64,000 bases of DNA from Microbacterium hydrocarbonoxydans. Its GTDB lineage: Bacteria; Actinomycetota; Actinomycetes; Actinomycetales; Microbacteriaceae. This document shows positions 42,655 through 51,562 of this stretch, one piece after another. The translations under genes were made by a program, and so were the position numbers. Each line of letters begins with the position of its first letter. Position 1 is the first letter of the stretch. The notes below the pieces were generated by a model, which saw only the letters and a program-made list of their open reading frames with translations, did not search any database and had not been told where the DNA came from. The DNA is taken from assembly GCF_904831005.1 (NCBI RefSeq), contig NZ_LR882982.1, positions 1,736,001 to 1,800,000 of the forward strand, given 5' to 3'.

Positions 42655-43776
42655 TCAGCGGGCGAACGCGCCGAAACGCAGCAGCGGAACCTGACGCTCC
42701 TCGGGAGTGAGTCCACCGTGCTGGCCGATCATGCCGCGGTTGCGCTGATCCGAGGCGGTGCCGTCGTAGACGGCTCCGTTCCCGCGCGCGACGACCAGCA
42801 GGTCCCCGATGCGCGCCGCAGCCGCCTCCGTCACCGTCGGCCCGAACAGCCCCGCCGCGATCGCCTCGTCGCGCGTGCCGACATCGGCGAGGCCTGCGAG
42901 GTCCTGAGACCAGCGAGCAAACGTCTCCACCGCATCGGAGTCGGGGTCGAGATAGATGTGCAGCATCCTCGGCTCGCCGCCGATCGCGTGCACCCCGCGC
43001 AGATGATCCGCCTCGAGCACGACCTGGCGATGTGCGGGGACGTCGACCATGCCGTGGTCCGACGTGACGAGCACGCCGACTCCGGGCGGGACGCGGAGAG
43101 CCAGCGCCCGGTCGATCTCCTCCAGCGCGGTCACCCACTCCAGCGACGCGACGCCGTGTCGATGACCCGCCTTGTCGGCCTCGGGCAGATAGCAGTAGAC
43201 GAGGGATCCGGGGTGGCGCTCGGCGAGCTCGTACGCGACCTCGACGCGCTCGGCAGGCGTGTCAGCGGGCACGAACTCCGCGCCGCGCAGAGTGGCTCGT
43301 GTGAATCCGCTGTTCGCGTACGCCGCGACGCCCACGGCGAACGTCGGCCGGCCTTCCGCGCGGGCGCGTTCGAAGAGCGTGGGCATGCTCTGCCAGGTCG
43401 CAGGATCCACGCCCTCCGCCTCCCAGCCGGTGAGCTGGTTCACGAGCACATCACGCGAGCGATCGAGCACTCTGTATCCGACGAGCCCGTGCTGGCCCGG
43501 CCAGGCGCCCGTGAGAAGACTCGTCAGGGCGGCAGCGGTCGTCGAGGGGAAGACGGACTGCGCCACGTCTTTCTTGGCCATCCCGGCAGTGAGAGCACGG
43601 GCGTGCCCCGCATGAGCGCGCAGACCGATCGCACCCAGCCCGTCGATGAGGACCAGCACGACGGACGTCGCACGCGGCAGCGCCGCGGATTCGCCTCGAA
43701 GAGCGGCGAACAGGTCGTCCGCCACCCCGACGAGGCTCCGGGCTGAGGACGACTCGGACGGTAGCATGAGGGACAT
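42655..43776 (-). CDS. Alkaline-phosphatase-superfamily nucleotide pyrophosphatase/phosphodiesterase
   Basis: 373 residues from ATG 43776. The type I phosphodiesterase fold is shown by metal-binding aspartate VLVLIDGLGA, nucleophile region PSTTAAALTSLLTG, EADKAGHRHG and the C-terminal metal site TSDHGMVDV. Similar genes lie next to parC in Microbacteriaceae. It probably hydrolyses nucleotide or sugar-nucleotide pyrophosphate bonds, but the substrate is unknown. It is divergent from parC. Confidence 0.88.
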   Translation of the reverse strand: MSLMLPSESSSARSLVGVADDLFAALRGESAALPRATSVVLVLIDGLGAIGLRAHAGHARALTAGMAKKDVAQSVFPSTTAAALTSLLTGAWPGQHGLVGYRVLDRSRDVLVNQLTGWEAEGVDPATWQSMPTLFERARAEGRPTFAVGVAAYANSGFTRATLRGAEFVPADTPAERVEVAYELAERHPGSLVYCYLPEADKAGHRHGVASLEWVTALEEIDRALALRVPPGVGVLVTSDHGMVDVPAHRQVVLEADHLRGVHAIGGEPRMLHIYLDPDSDAVETFARWSQDLAGLADVGTRDEAIAAGLFGPTVTEAAAARIGDLLVVARGNGAVYDGTASDQRNRGMIGQHGGLTPEERQVPLLRFGAFAR

Positions 43777-43829
43777 CCGAGCCAGTCTGACACAGGCTCC
43801 CGTACGTTCTCAGCCTCGCACCATTCAGG

Positions 43830-46280
43830 ATGGCCATGCCGAAGACCCCGCCGCCCGAGCTCGCTCCGGAGAGAATCCAGGACATCGATCTCGAGAGCGA
43901 GATGCAGGGCTCGTTCCTCGAGTACGCGTACTCGGTCATCTACTCCCGTGCGCTGCCCGACGCGCGCGACGGCCTGAAGCCGGTGCAGCGACGCATCCTC
44001 TATCAGATGGCCGAGATGGGGCTGCGCCCCGACCGCGGTCATGTGAAGAGCGCCCGCGTGGTCGGCGAGGTGATGGGAAAGCTGCACCCGCACGGCGACT
44101 CGGCGATCTACGACGCACTCGTGCGCCTCTCTCAGGACTTCGCGTTGCGCGTGCCCCTGGTCGACGGGCACGGGAACTTCGGCTCGCTCGACGACGGCCC
44201 GGCCGCCGCCCGTTACACCGAGGCCCGACTGGCGCCCCCGGCGATGGCGCTCACCGAGAACCTCGACGAAGACGTCGTCGACTTCGTCCCGAACTACGAC
44301 GGACAGTTCCAGCAGCCCGCGGTGCTTCCTGCGGCTTTCCCGAACCTCCTCGTCAACGGAGCCAGCGGCATCGCGGTCGGCATGGCGACCAACATGGCGC
44401 CGCACAACCTGATCGAGGTCGTCGCGGCCGCCACGCATCTGCTCGAGAACCCGGATGCCACCACCGAAGACCTCATGGAATTCGTCCCCGGCCCCGACTT
44501 CCCGTCCGGCGGGATCCTCATGGGACTCGACGGCGTGAAGGATGCGTACGCGAACGGCCGCGGCGCGCTGAAGGTGCGCGGAAAGGTGTCGATCGAGTCC
44601 CTCGGACCGCGCCGCACGGGAATCATCGTCTCGGAGCTGCCGTACATGGTCGGACCCGAGCGTCTCATCGAGAAGATCCGTGACGCCGTGCAGTCCAAGA
44701 AGCTGCAGGGGATCAGTGACGTCACCGACCTCACCGACCGCAACCACGGACTGCGGGTCGCGATCGGGATCAAGACCGGTTTCGACCCGAACGCCGTGCT
44801 GGAGCAGCTGTATCGACTGACACCCCTCGAGGATTCCTTCAGCATCAACAACGTCGCACTCGTCGACGGACAGCCGCGCACGCTCGGCCTCAAGGAGATG
44901 CTCAGCGTCTACGTCGCCCACCGCCTCGAGGTGATCACGCGGCGCAGTCGGTATCGTCTCGCGCGCCGCGAGGAGCGGCTGCACCTCGTCGAGGGCCTTC
45001 TGATCGCGATCCTCGACATCGACGAGGTCATCCAGGTCATCCGTTCCTCCGACGACTCGGAGCAGGCACGCTCCCGGCTGCGCTCGGTCTTCGACCTGAG
45101 CGAACTGCAGGCCGAGTACATCCTCGAGCTCCGTCTGCGCCGCCTGACGAAGTTCTCGCGCATCGAGCTCGAATCCGAGCGCGACGCTCTGCTCGCCGAC
45201 ATCGCCGCCCTGCGTGAACTGCTCGCGAGCGACGTTCTGCTGAGGGCTGCCGTCGCGACCGAGCTGGATGCGGCGGCGGATGCCTACGGCACACCGCGCC
45301 GCACACTCCTGATGAATGCGGCGCCGGCGAAGCCGCGTGCGGCCAAGGGCGCGGCCGCCGATCTGCAGATCGCCGACGCGCCGACGGTTCTCGTGCTGTC
45401 CACGACGGGTCGCGCGGTGCGCGTCGACCTCGCAGAAGGCCAGGAGCTCACTGTCCCGGCCCGCCGGAGCAAGCACGATGCGATCCAGACGACAGTGACC
45501 ACCACGGTGCGCGCCGATATCGGAGCGCTGACCACCGAGGGTCGCGTGCTGAGGTTCTCGCCGGTCGACCTCCCGTCTGTGCCGTCCTCTTCGGTGCAGC
45601 TCGCTGCCGGCACTCCCCTGCGCGAGTACTTGGGCATCACCACTCGGGGCGAGCGGATCCTCGAATTCATCCGATTCGACAGCGACATCCCGATCGCCCT
45701 CGGCACGGCGCAGGGCACGGTCAAGCGCATCGTCCCGTCGACGCTTCCGGTGCGGCCGGACCTCGAGGTCATCGGCATGAAGCCGGGCGACACCGTGGTG
45801 GGCGCCGCGGAGGCGCCCGACGATTCCGACCTCGTCTTCGTGACGACGGACGCTCAGCTCCTGCGGTTCTCCGCATCGGCCGTGCGCCCCCAGGGGGCGC
45901 CCGCAGGCGGCATGGCGGGGATGAAGCTCGGAGCCGGGGCTGCGGTGCTGTTCTTCGGGGCTGTGGCGCCCGAAGCCGATGCCGTCGTGGCGACCGTCTC
46001 CGGCGGCGACAGCAGCCTGCCGGGAACGGAGCCGGGCCGCGCCAAGGTCTCGTCGTTCACCGAGTACCCGTCCAAGGGCCGGGCCACGGGCGGTGTGCGC
46101 GCCCATGCCTTCCTCAAGGGCGAAGACCGTCTCATGGTCGCGTGGGTCGGACCGGCCCCTGCGCAGGCGGTCGACCCCACCGGCGCCGTGCGCAAGCTTC
46201 CCGAGCCCGGTGCGCGACGCGATGCCTCGGGTCAGCCGATCGACGGAGTGATCGGCAGCATCGGACGCACTCTGGTCTGA
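43830..46280 (+). CDS. parC: DNA topoisomerase IV subunit A (GyrA/ParC family)
   Basis: 816 residues from ATG 43830 (a second ATG at 43836 has a better-placed AGGA). The catalytic tyrosine is in AARYTEARL (about residue 129). The quinolone-determining region [13 protein letters not shown] and the conserved [12 protein letters not shown] are intact. The C-terminal beta-pinwheel starts near 510. With ParE it decatenates chromosomes. Its partner parE lies 5.3 kb away on the other strand, facing it, with an accessory cassette in between. Confidence 0.94.
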   Translation: MAMPKTPPPELAPERIQDIDLESEMQGSFLEYAYSVIYSRALPDARDGLKPVQRRILYQMAEMGLRPDRGHVKSARVVGEVMGKLHPHGDSAIYDALVRLSQDFALRVPLVDGHGNFGSLDDGPAAARYTEARLAPPAMALTENLDEDVVDFVPNYDGQFQQPAVLPAAFPNLLVNGASGIAVGMATNMAPHNLIEVVAAATHLLENPDATTEDLMEFVPGPDFPSGGILMGLDGVKDAYANGRGALKVRGKVSIESLGPRRTGIIVSELPYMVGPERLIEKIRDAVQSKKLQGISDVTDLTDRNHGLRVAIGIKTGFDPNAVLEQLYRLTPLEDSFSINNVALVDGQPRTLGLKEMLSVYVAHRLEVITRRSRYRLARREERLHLVEGLLIAILDIDEVIQVIRSSDDSEQARSRLRSVFDLSELQAEYILELRLRRLTKFSRIELESERDALLADIAALRELLASDVLLRAAVATELDAAADAYGTPRRTLLMNAAPAKPRAAKGAAADLQIADAPTVLVLSTTGRAVRVDLAEGQELTVPARRSKHDAIQTTVTTTVRADIGALTTEGRVLRFSPVDLPSVPSSSVQLAAGTPLREYLGITTRGERILEFIRFDSDIPIALGTAQGTVKRIVPSTLPVRPDLEVIGMKPGDTVVGAAEAPDDSDLVFVTTDAQLLRFSASAVRPQGAPAGGMAGMKLGAGAAVLFFGAVAPEADAVVATVSGGDSSLPGTEPGRAKVSSFTEYPSKGRATGGVRAHAFLKGEDRLMVAWVGPAPAQAVDPTGAVRKLPEPGARRDASGQPIDGVIGSIGRTLV

Positions 46281-46305
46281 GAGCCGCAGCGGCTTCCGGC
46301 CCGGG

Positions 46306-47241
46306 TCAGAGCCGGAGCGCGAGGATGTTGGCGGTGAGCCCGGCAGCGGTCCCGCAGAGGATCACGACGTCTCCCGCACCCACCCGGCCGCTGTCGAGAG
46401 CTCGGCCGAGCATGAACGGCACCGAGGCTGACACCATGTTGCCGAAAGCGCTGACCTCGTCGATCCGCCTTTCGGCGGGGATGCCGAGGCGGTCGAGCAT
46501 GGGACCGAGCGCCGCGGAAGCCTGATGCGGCACCCACAGCGCGACGTCATCGTGAACGATGCCCGTGGTGCGGTGGAACTCGGCGAAGAACTCCGGAAGT
46601 ACGCGCATCATCCCGAGCAGCGCTCGGCGCCCTTCCATGTCGAAGAGATAGTCGCCGGGGTCGCTCCGGTCGTACAGCTGGGCGGGCGACCTCGACAGGC
46701 CTCCTCTGATCTCCGTGTCGTGGGCGTATGCCGGCCACGTGCGCTGGGCGGTGGCGATCACCCCTCGGCCGGGTGTCACCGTGCGTCGCACCACGAAGGC
46801 CGCGGCCGCGTCGCTGAACAGCTCGAAGCTCTCGCGCTGCGCAGGATTGAGGAACCGAGTGCCGACGTCACCGGCGAACACGAGGATCGTCTCGTGGTCG
46901 CCGTCGGCGAGGTAGCGCGATGCCACGTCGAGCGCCGTGATGAAGCTGGTGCAGGTCGAGTTCACGTCGAAGGCCGCCGCGTGCCCCGTGAGCGTGAGTC
47001 TCTCGAGCACGAGCGCCGCTGTGCACGGGATGGGCTGGACGCCGGCTGCTGTGGCTCCGAGCACGAGGTCGATCTCGTCGGCTGCGACGCCGGCGTGTTC
47101 CAGAGCTCGCTCGCAGGCCTCGGCCAGCATGTCGAGGTGGGACGCATCGTCTTCGATGCGATACCTCACCTCATCGCCGAAGAGCACCCTGCGTGCAGGC
47201 AGCGACGTCCCCCACCCCGCGATCTCACAGTGCTTCACCAT
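46306..47241 (-). CDS. 3-oxoacyl-ACP synthase III family condensing enzyme (OleA/FabH-like)
   Basis: 311 residues; ATG 47241 with GGAG upstream lies inside the end of the ligase gene (17-nt overlap). The thiolase-fold triad is complete: cysteine in DVNSTCTSF (about 98), histidine in WVPHQAS and asparagine in SAFGNMVSASVP. Such enzymes condense an acyl-CoA or acyl-ACP with a second acyl unit. The neighbours differ from fatty-acid synthesis genes (no acp, fabD or fabF), so it more likely makes the starter of a specialised lipid. Last gene of a four-gene operon. Confidence 0.85.
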   Translation of the reverse strand: MVKHCEIAGWGTSLPARRVLFGDEVRYRIEDDASHLDMLAEACERALEHAGVAADEIDLVLGATAAGVQPIPCTAALVLERLTLTGHAAAFDVNSTCTSFITALDVASRYLADGDHETILVFAGDVGTRFLNPAQRESFELFSDAAAAFVVRRTVTPGRGVIATAQRTWPAYAHDTEIRGGLSRSPAQLYDRSDPGDYLFDMEGRRALLGMMRVLPEFFAEFHRTTGIVHDDVALWVPHQASAALGPMLDRLGIPAERRIDEVSAFGNMVSASVPFMLGRALDSGRVGAGDVVILCGTAAGLTANILALRL

Positions 47242-48526
47242 CTCCGCTCCCCCATTCCCTCACGACGCGCCGCAGCTTGACCGACCCGTCGTGCACATAG
47301 TCGACGAATACGAGCTCCGGCGAGTCGCACTGCAGTCGATCGGCCAACGCGCCGATCTCGTCGGTGACGCGGCCTCGGGATCGATCATCGACCGTGTCCA
47401 GTGCGATCTCCAACGTCGACTCGGCTGTCTGCCTGACGCGGTATTCGTCGAAGCCGTCGGCATGGATCATCGCGCGACTGATGACGTCGGCGAAGACCGG
47501 GACGCGACGGCCGTCGAGACCTCGCAAGAGGAGCGTGTCTCCTTCTCGCCCTTCGATCCTCTCGATCGCGGTGCGTGCGCTCCCGCAGGGGCATCCTCCG
47601 ATCCGCCGGCGGAGGACGTCATCCAAGCGGTAGCGCACGATCGGCTGCGCGCGACGCCGGAGATCCGTCACGATGGGCGTGAACCGCTCGGCATCCAGCC
47701 GTTCGCACTCGACGAGCATGTTGTCTTCGTTCAGATGGATCACGCCGTGTTCGCACGTGTGAGCGAGGAACCCCTCCGTGCACTGGTAGAGCTGGTGGAT
47801 CACGGGCTGGCGCAGAGATGACCGGATGCGAGCGGCATCCGAGAGCTCGAGGACCTCTGCGACCGAATAGACCTTCTGCGGGATCGCATCGAATGCGCCC
47901 TCGTCGGCTGCGCGCGCGATCTCGCGGAGCACCGAGGGCGGCGCCACGAGGATGGTCGGGCGATAGCTCTGCAGGCGGGCGACGTTCTCCTGCATGTCGT
48001 CATAGACGTCGAAGTACCGGAACGACACCGCCTTCGAGCCGACCGACTCGTAGAGCGTGTTGTCCGCACGCAGGAAGAGCGCGATCCGGTGTCCGAGCAG
48101 CCTGCCGCGCGGCAGAGTGCGCGCGAGCACGGTTCCCACCCACGCATCACGCTCCGCGCCGCTGACGACGAACAGACCACGATGACCGCTCGTGCCGCTG
48201 GAGAGTCCGACCGAGTTCGACCCGAGGTCGACGTGGAACTCTCGGGCTCGCTCGTTCGCGATCGCGAGGGCGAGGGCGTCGTCTCGTCCGACACCGACCG
48301 TGGTGATGTCGTCGAAGTGGCTCATCATGATGCGCTTGTCCATCAACGGCAGTTCTGCGAACGACCGAGTCGCCAACATCCTCCGGAAGTACGGGGAACG
48401 CCGGCTGAGGAACTTCACATGTGCCGTCAGGAGTCGTCGCTGTCGGCGCGTGACCGCCCTTCGCGTGCGGAGCGGACGCAGCCATCTCACCATCGCGAAC
48501 TCTCGCAGGATCCGCAGCTTTCCCAT
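47225..48526 (-). CDS. Adenylate-forming enzyme of the F390-synthetase/PaaK-like type
   Basis: 433 residues. The phosphate loop LSSGTSGHRGLFV (about 107-119) and later motifs (YQCTEGFLAHTC, IVRYRLDDVL and a CPCG pair) match the adenylate-forming family related to coenzyme F390 synthetase and phenylacetyl-CoA ligase. No carrier-protein domain is fused. It should activate a carboxylic acid as acyl-AMP. Its TGATG coupling to the preceding hydrolase gene and overlap with the condensing enzyme argue for one pathway. In the ole pathway the adenylating step (OleC) forms a beta-lactone, but this protein is not a close OleC. Confidence 0.8.
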   Translation of the reverse strand: MGKLRILREFAMVRWLRPLRTRRAVTRRQRRLLTAHVKFLSRRSPYFRRMLATRSFAELPLMDKRIMMSHFDDITTVGVGRDDALALAIANERAREFHVDLGSNSVGLSSGTSGHRGLFVVSGAERDAWVGTVLARTLPRGRLLGHRIALFLRADNTLYESVGSKAVSFRYFDVYDDMQENVARLQSYRPTILVAPPSVLREIARAADEGAFDAIPQKVYSVAEVLELSDAARIRSSLRQPVIHQLYQCTEGFLAHTCEHGVIHLNEDNMLVECERLDAERFTPIVTDLRRRAQPIVRYRLDDVLRRRIGGCPCGSARTAIERIEGREGDTLLLRGLDGRRVPVFADVISRAMIHADGFDEYRVRQTAESTLEIALDTVDDRSRGRVTDEIGALADRLQCDSPELVFVDYVHDGSVKLRRVVREWGSGDGEAL

Positions 48527-49320
48527 CAGTCCAGCAACTCCGGCGATCCGAGGGGATCGTGGCTGCAGACCACGCTGATGCCGGCGTCCATGAGGCGTCC
48601 GAGCAGGGCCACGCTGCCGAGGTAGCGATCGGAGTCATGCTGGATCGCTCGGGGCAGAGGACGCATCCGGGACGATGCATCGATCAGATCCCGCCCCCAT
48701 GCCGCGTCGCCGGCGAGCAGGACTCGCGACTCGATCAGCGCCCCCATGTGCCCGTCGGCGTGCCCCGGCAGGTCGACGACGAGGTATGACCCGTCACCGA
48801 GCAGGTCGTGAGCCCGCAGCTCGATGTCGCCGATCATCGTGGTCTGGAAGGAGCCATCGTGCAGGACGACCTTGTCGGCCCGCGGGAACCACTCCGGGAA
48901 CAGGCCCGGCAGCACCCCGGTGCGCAGACGAGGTGTGCGCAGCGTTCGCTCGTGTCCCTCGCCGAGCACGAAGGTCGCCTCGGGAAAATGCCGCACGCCC
49001 CCGACATGATCGGGATGCAGATGCGACAGGACGACGTGCGTGACGGATGCAGGGTCGACGCCGTCTGCGTTGAGGCGCGACGCCACGTCGTCGACGTCGG
49101 CGACCTTCGGTGGCAGCAGCCGCCGGTAGACGCGGCCGCGCCAGCCGGTGCGCCAGGCACCTGGCGCGTAGCCGGTGTCGAAGAGCACGCGCGACCCGTC
49201 GTCGGCCGCGTACAGGAAGACTCCCGAAGGGAACTCCCGACGCCCCGCAGGCACTCCGCGGAACACCGCCCCGAGGTCATGAGATGTGCTGCCGCACACA
49301 TAGTGCCGCAGACGCCCCAT
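48526..49320 (-). CDS. Metallo-beta-lactamase-fold hydrolase (lactonase-like)
   Basis: 264 residues, start overlapping the reductase stop as TGATG. Metal ligands are visible: HLHPDH (about 99-104), a histidine in LPGHADGHMG, an aspartate in LLAGDAAWG and a late histidine in CSHDP. The layout is that of AHL-lactonase-type MBL enzymes of about 250-280 residues. It should be a cytosolic zinc hydrolase acting on a lactone or thioester. Its place in the operon makes a beta-lactone or acyl-thioester intermediate a plausible substrate. Confidence 0.85.
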   Translation of the reverse strand: MGRLRHYVCGSTSHDLGAVFRGVPAGRREFPSGVFLYAADDGSRVLFDTGYAPGAWRTGWRGRVYRRLLPPKVADVDDVASRLNADGVDPASVTHVVLSHLHPDHVGGVRHFPEATFVLGEGHERTLRTPRLRTGVLPGLFPEWFPRADKVVLHDGSFQTTMIGDIELRAHDLLGDGSYLVVDLPGHADGHMGALIESRVLLAGDAAWGRDLIDASSRMRPLPRAIQHDSDRYLGSVALLGRLMDAGISVVCSHDPLGSPELLD

Positions 49321-50309
49321 CAGCGCGTCCCCTTCAGGTGCCTGGCGACTCTGACGAGCGCGTCGTCGAGCGGGACCTCGGGTCGATAGCCGAGCTCGGT
49401 CCTCGCTCGAGTGATGTCGAGCGTCTGAGAGTATGCGATCGTGCTCAGGGTGTAGCGCGTGAACGGTGGTTCCGGCCGATTCGGCAGCACGGAGCAGAAC
49501 CCTTCGAGTGCCGACGCCAGAGCCCAGGCGACTCGTCGATCGATCGGTCGGAAGCGGGGCTGCTCCCCCATGAGCGTGAGCAGCGTCGTCAGCAGGTCCC
49601 GGAATGGCCGCGGTTCGCCGTTCGAGATGTTGTAGACGCCCCCCGCCGCATCGCCCCGTGTCACTGCGAGCCGGAGAGCGGCGGCGACGTTCTCGACCGC
49701 CGTGACGTCGATGAGATTGTCGCCGCCCCCGAACAGCGGCACGCCTGTTCTGGCGTGCACCTCGAGAAGTCGTGGGACGAGACTCGGGTCGCCCACCCCG
49801 ATGAGGCCTCGGGGGCGCACGATCACCAGCTCTCGGATCGCTCCCGCATCGAGTGCGTCCCGAAGAAGACCCTCAGCGGCGATCTTCGAGCGGATGTATC
49901 CGTTCATCCGATTGGAGCGATCGACGTCCGTCTCCCGGATGCCGAGGCGGTCGCGTCGCGCGGCGTAGACACTCGGAGACGACACATACACGACTCGTCT
50001 CACGTCGTTGCGGCGGGCGAACTCGACGACGTGTGCGGTTCCGGCGACATTCGCTTCGTGGAAGTCCTTCCACGACCCCCAGGGCGTCGACCGCGCGGCG
50101 CAGTGGATGACGGTGTCCACCCGAAGGTCGCGCGCCCGCAGAGAGGCGAGGTCGCCGGGCACTCGGTGCCGTTCCCCCGCGACGCGAGCGAGAGCCGTCA
50201 CATCGCGACCGGCGGCGTAGACCTCGTGCCCGTGCCCGCGCAGCTCGGACACGACATAGCCGCCGAGGAACCCGCTCGCCCCCGTCACCAGCACAGGGGC
50301 TCCGGACAT
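49320..50309 (-). CDS. NAD-dependent epimerase/dehydratase, OleD-like 3-beta-HSD family
   Basis: 329 residues from ATG 50309 (GAGG 5 nt before; a GTG at 50318 is the alternative). Extended short-chain dehydrogenase: GASGFLGG nucleotide motif, active-site Tyr and Lys in GYIRSK and SSPSVYA. The segment CAARSTPWGSWKDFHEANVAGT resembles the OleD-type reductases that reduce 2-alkyl-3-ketoacids. First gene of the operon, divergent from the glycosyltransferase with 32 bp between starts. Confidence 0.83.
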   Translation of the reverse strand: MSGAPVLVTGASGFLGGYVVSELRGHGHEVYAAGRDVTALARVAGERHRVPGDLASLRARDLRVDTVIHCAARSTPWGSWKDFHEANVAGTAHVVEFARRNDVRRVVYVSSPSVYAARRDRLGIRETDVDRSNRMNGYIRSKIAAEGLLRDALDAGAIRELVIVRPRGLIGVGDPSLVPRLLEVHARTGVPLFGGGDNLIDVTAVENVAAALRLAVTRGDAAGGVYNISNGEPRPFRDLLTTLLTLMGEQPRFRPIDRRVAWALASALEGFCSVLPNRPEPPFTRYTLSTIAYSQTLDITRARTELGYRPEVPLDDALVRVARHLKGTR

Positions 50310-50329
50310 GCACCTCACGATAGCCGTCC

Positions 50330-50335
50330 TATTGT
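50330..50335 (+). promoter_or_regulatory. -10 element of a leaderless promoter (glycosyltransferase gene)
   Basis: TATTGT is exactly 6 nt before GTG 50342, with no ribosome-binding site. Confidence 0.62.
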
Positions 50336-50341
50336 GGTCGG

Positions 50342-51556
50342 GTGCGCATCGCCATGGTCACCGACTACTACCTGCCGACTCTGGGTGGCGTGCAGACCGT
50401 GATCAAGGCGCACCGAGAGGCACTCGAGAGCGCCGGTCACGAGGTGTTCGTGTTCGCTCCCCTGTCTGAGCCGAGCACCGATCCGCACATCGTCCGGCTG
50501 CCCACGGCGCGTGGCTTCGCACCCGACGGTTACCCGTTCACCTGGACGCCGTCTGCCGCCGCGTCGGCGCTCGACGACGGGCTGCGCACCCACAGGATCG
50601 AGGTGGTTCACGTGCACACCGAGATGTTCGCCGCGCTCGCGGGATTCCAGGCGGCGCGAATGCAGGGCATTCCGGTCGTGCAGACCATGCACGGGCGCAT
50701 CGACGTGTACACACGATCGGTGCTGCCGATGCCGTCGATCACGACAGCTCTGCTCGCCGCGTTGCACCGGCGCCGCCTGAGCCATGAGACCGGCGGCCTC
50801 GACACTCATGCGCCGTACGTCGCCACGAGAACCGCGCGTCGGATGTGGACGCTGATGGTGAGCCAGGCGAATCATGCCGATCATGTGATCGTCCCCTCGC
50901 ACCACTTCGCCGCCAAGCTCATCGACCAGGGAGTGCGGACGCCTCTCAGCGTCCTGTCCAACGGCTTGGAGGACTCGGTCCTCTCAGAGATCGGAACGCC
51001 TTCGCCGAGGGTGGTCCCGCCGGGCGACCCCCTGCGGGTCGTGTGGTGCGGCCGGCTGTCACCGGAGAAGCGACCCGAGGTCTTCCTCGACGCCGTGGCA
51101 CGTGTGCCGGGCATCCGTGCCGAGATGTTCGGCGATGGCGTGGCGAGGAACAGGGTGGCTGCGGCCGCGGCCTCCCTGCCGGACGGCCGCCTCAGCGTGC
51201 ACGGTGGCGTGCCCCAGTCACGCGTGCTGCAGGGGATGCGAGACGCACACGTGCTCGTCTCGAGCTCCCTCGACTTCGACAACCAGCCGATGGTGGTCCT
51301 CGAAGGCATCGCCGCGGGTCTCCCCGTCATCGTCACCGACCCCGAGCTGGCCGAACTGCTCCCGCCCGGCGCGGGCATGGTGACCAGGACTCCGGATGCC
51401 GACGGGCTCGCCCGGGCGCTGCAGGAGCTGCTCCGCGACCCGGCCCGCATCACCGCCATGAGCACCGCCGCGATCGACCACCGCGTGCGGGTCGCGCAGA
51501 GGACTCACCTCGAGGCGCTTCTCACCGTCTATCGCTCGGTACTGACCCGCTCGTGA
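50342..51556 (+). CDS. Glycosyltransferase family 4 protein
   Basis: 404 residues from GTG 50342. A GT-B fold with N-terminal YYLPTLGGVQTVIKAHRE and C-terminal donor-binding half with WCGRLSPEKRPEVFL, the glycine-rich MFGDG loop and the E-x7-E region (SLDFDNQPMVVLEGIAAGLPVI). Typical of GT4 retaining transferases such as mannosyl- or glucosyltransferases. It is divergent from the OleD-like gene and converges on parE. It could glycosylate the product of the neighbouring operon or a membrane lipid. Confidence 0.87.
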   Translation: MRIAMVTDYYLPTLGGVQTVIKAHREALESAGHEVFVFAPLSEPSTDPHIVRLPTARGFAPDGYPFTWTPSAAASALDDGLRTHRIEVVHVHTEMFAALAGFQAARMQGIPVVQTMHGRIDVYTRSVLPMPSITTALLAALHRRRLSHETGGLDTHAPYVATRTARRMWTLMVSQANHADHVIVPSHHFAAKLIDQGVRTPLSVLSNGLEDSVLSEIGTPSPRVVPPGDPLRVVWCGRLSPEKRPEVFLDAVARVPGIRAEMFGDGVARNRVAAAAASLPDGRLSVHGGVPQSRVLQGMRDAHVLVSSSLDFDNQPMVVLEGIAAGLPVIVTDPELAELLPPGAGMVTRTPDADGLARALQELLRDPARITAMSTAAIDHRVRVAQRTHLEALLTVYRSVLTRS

Positions 51557-51562
51557 TGCGGC

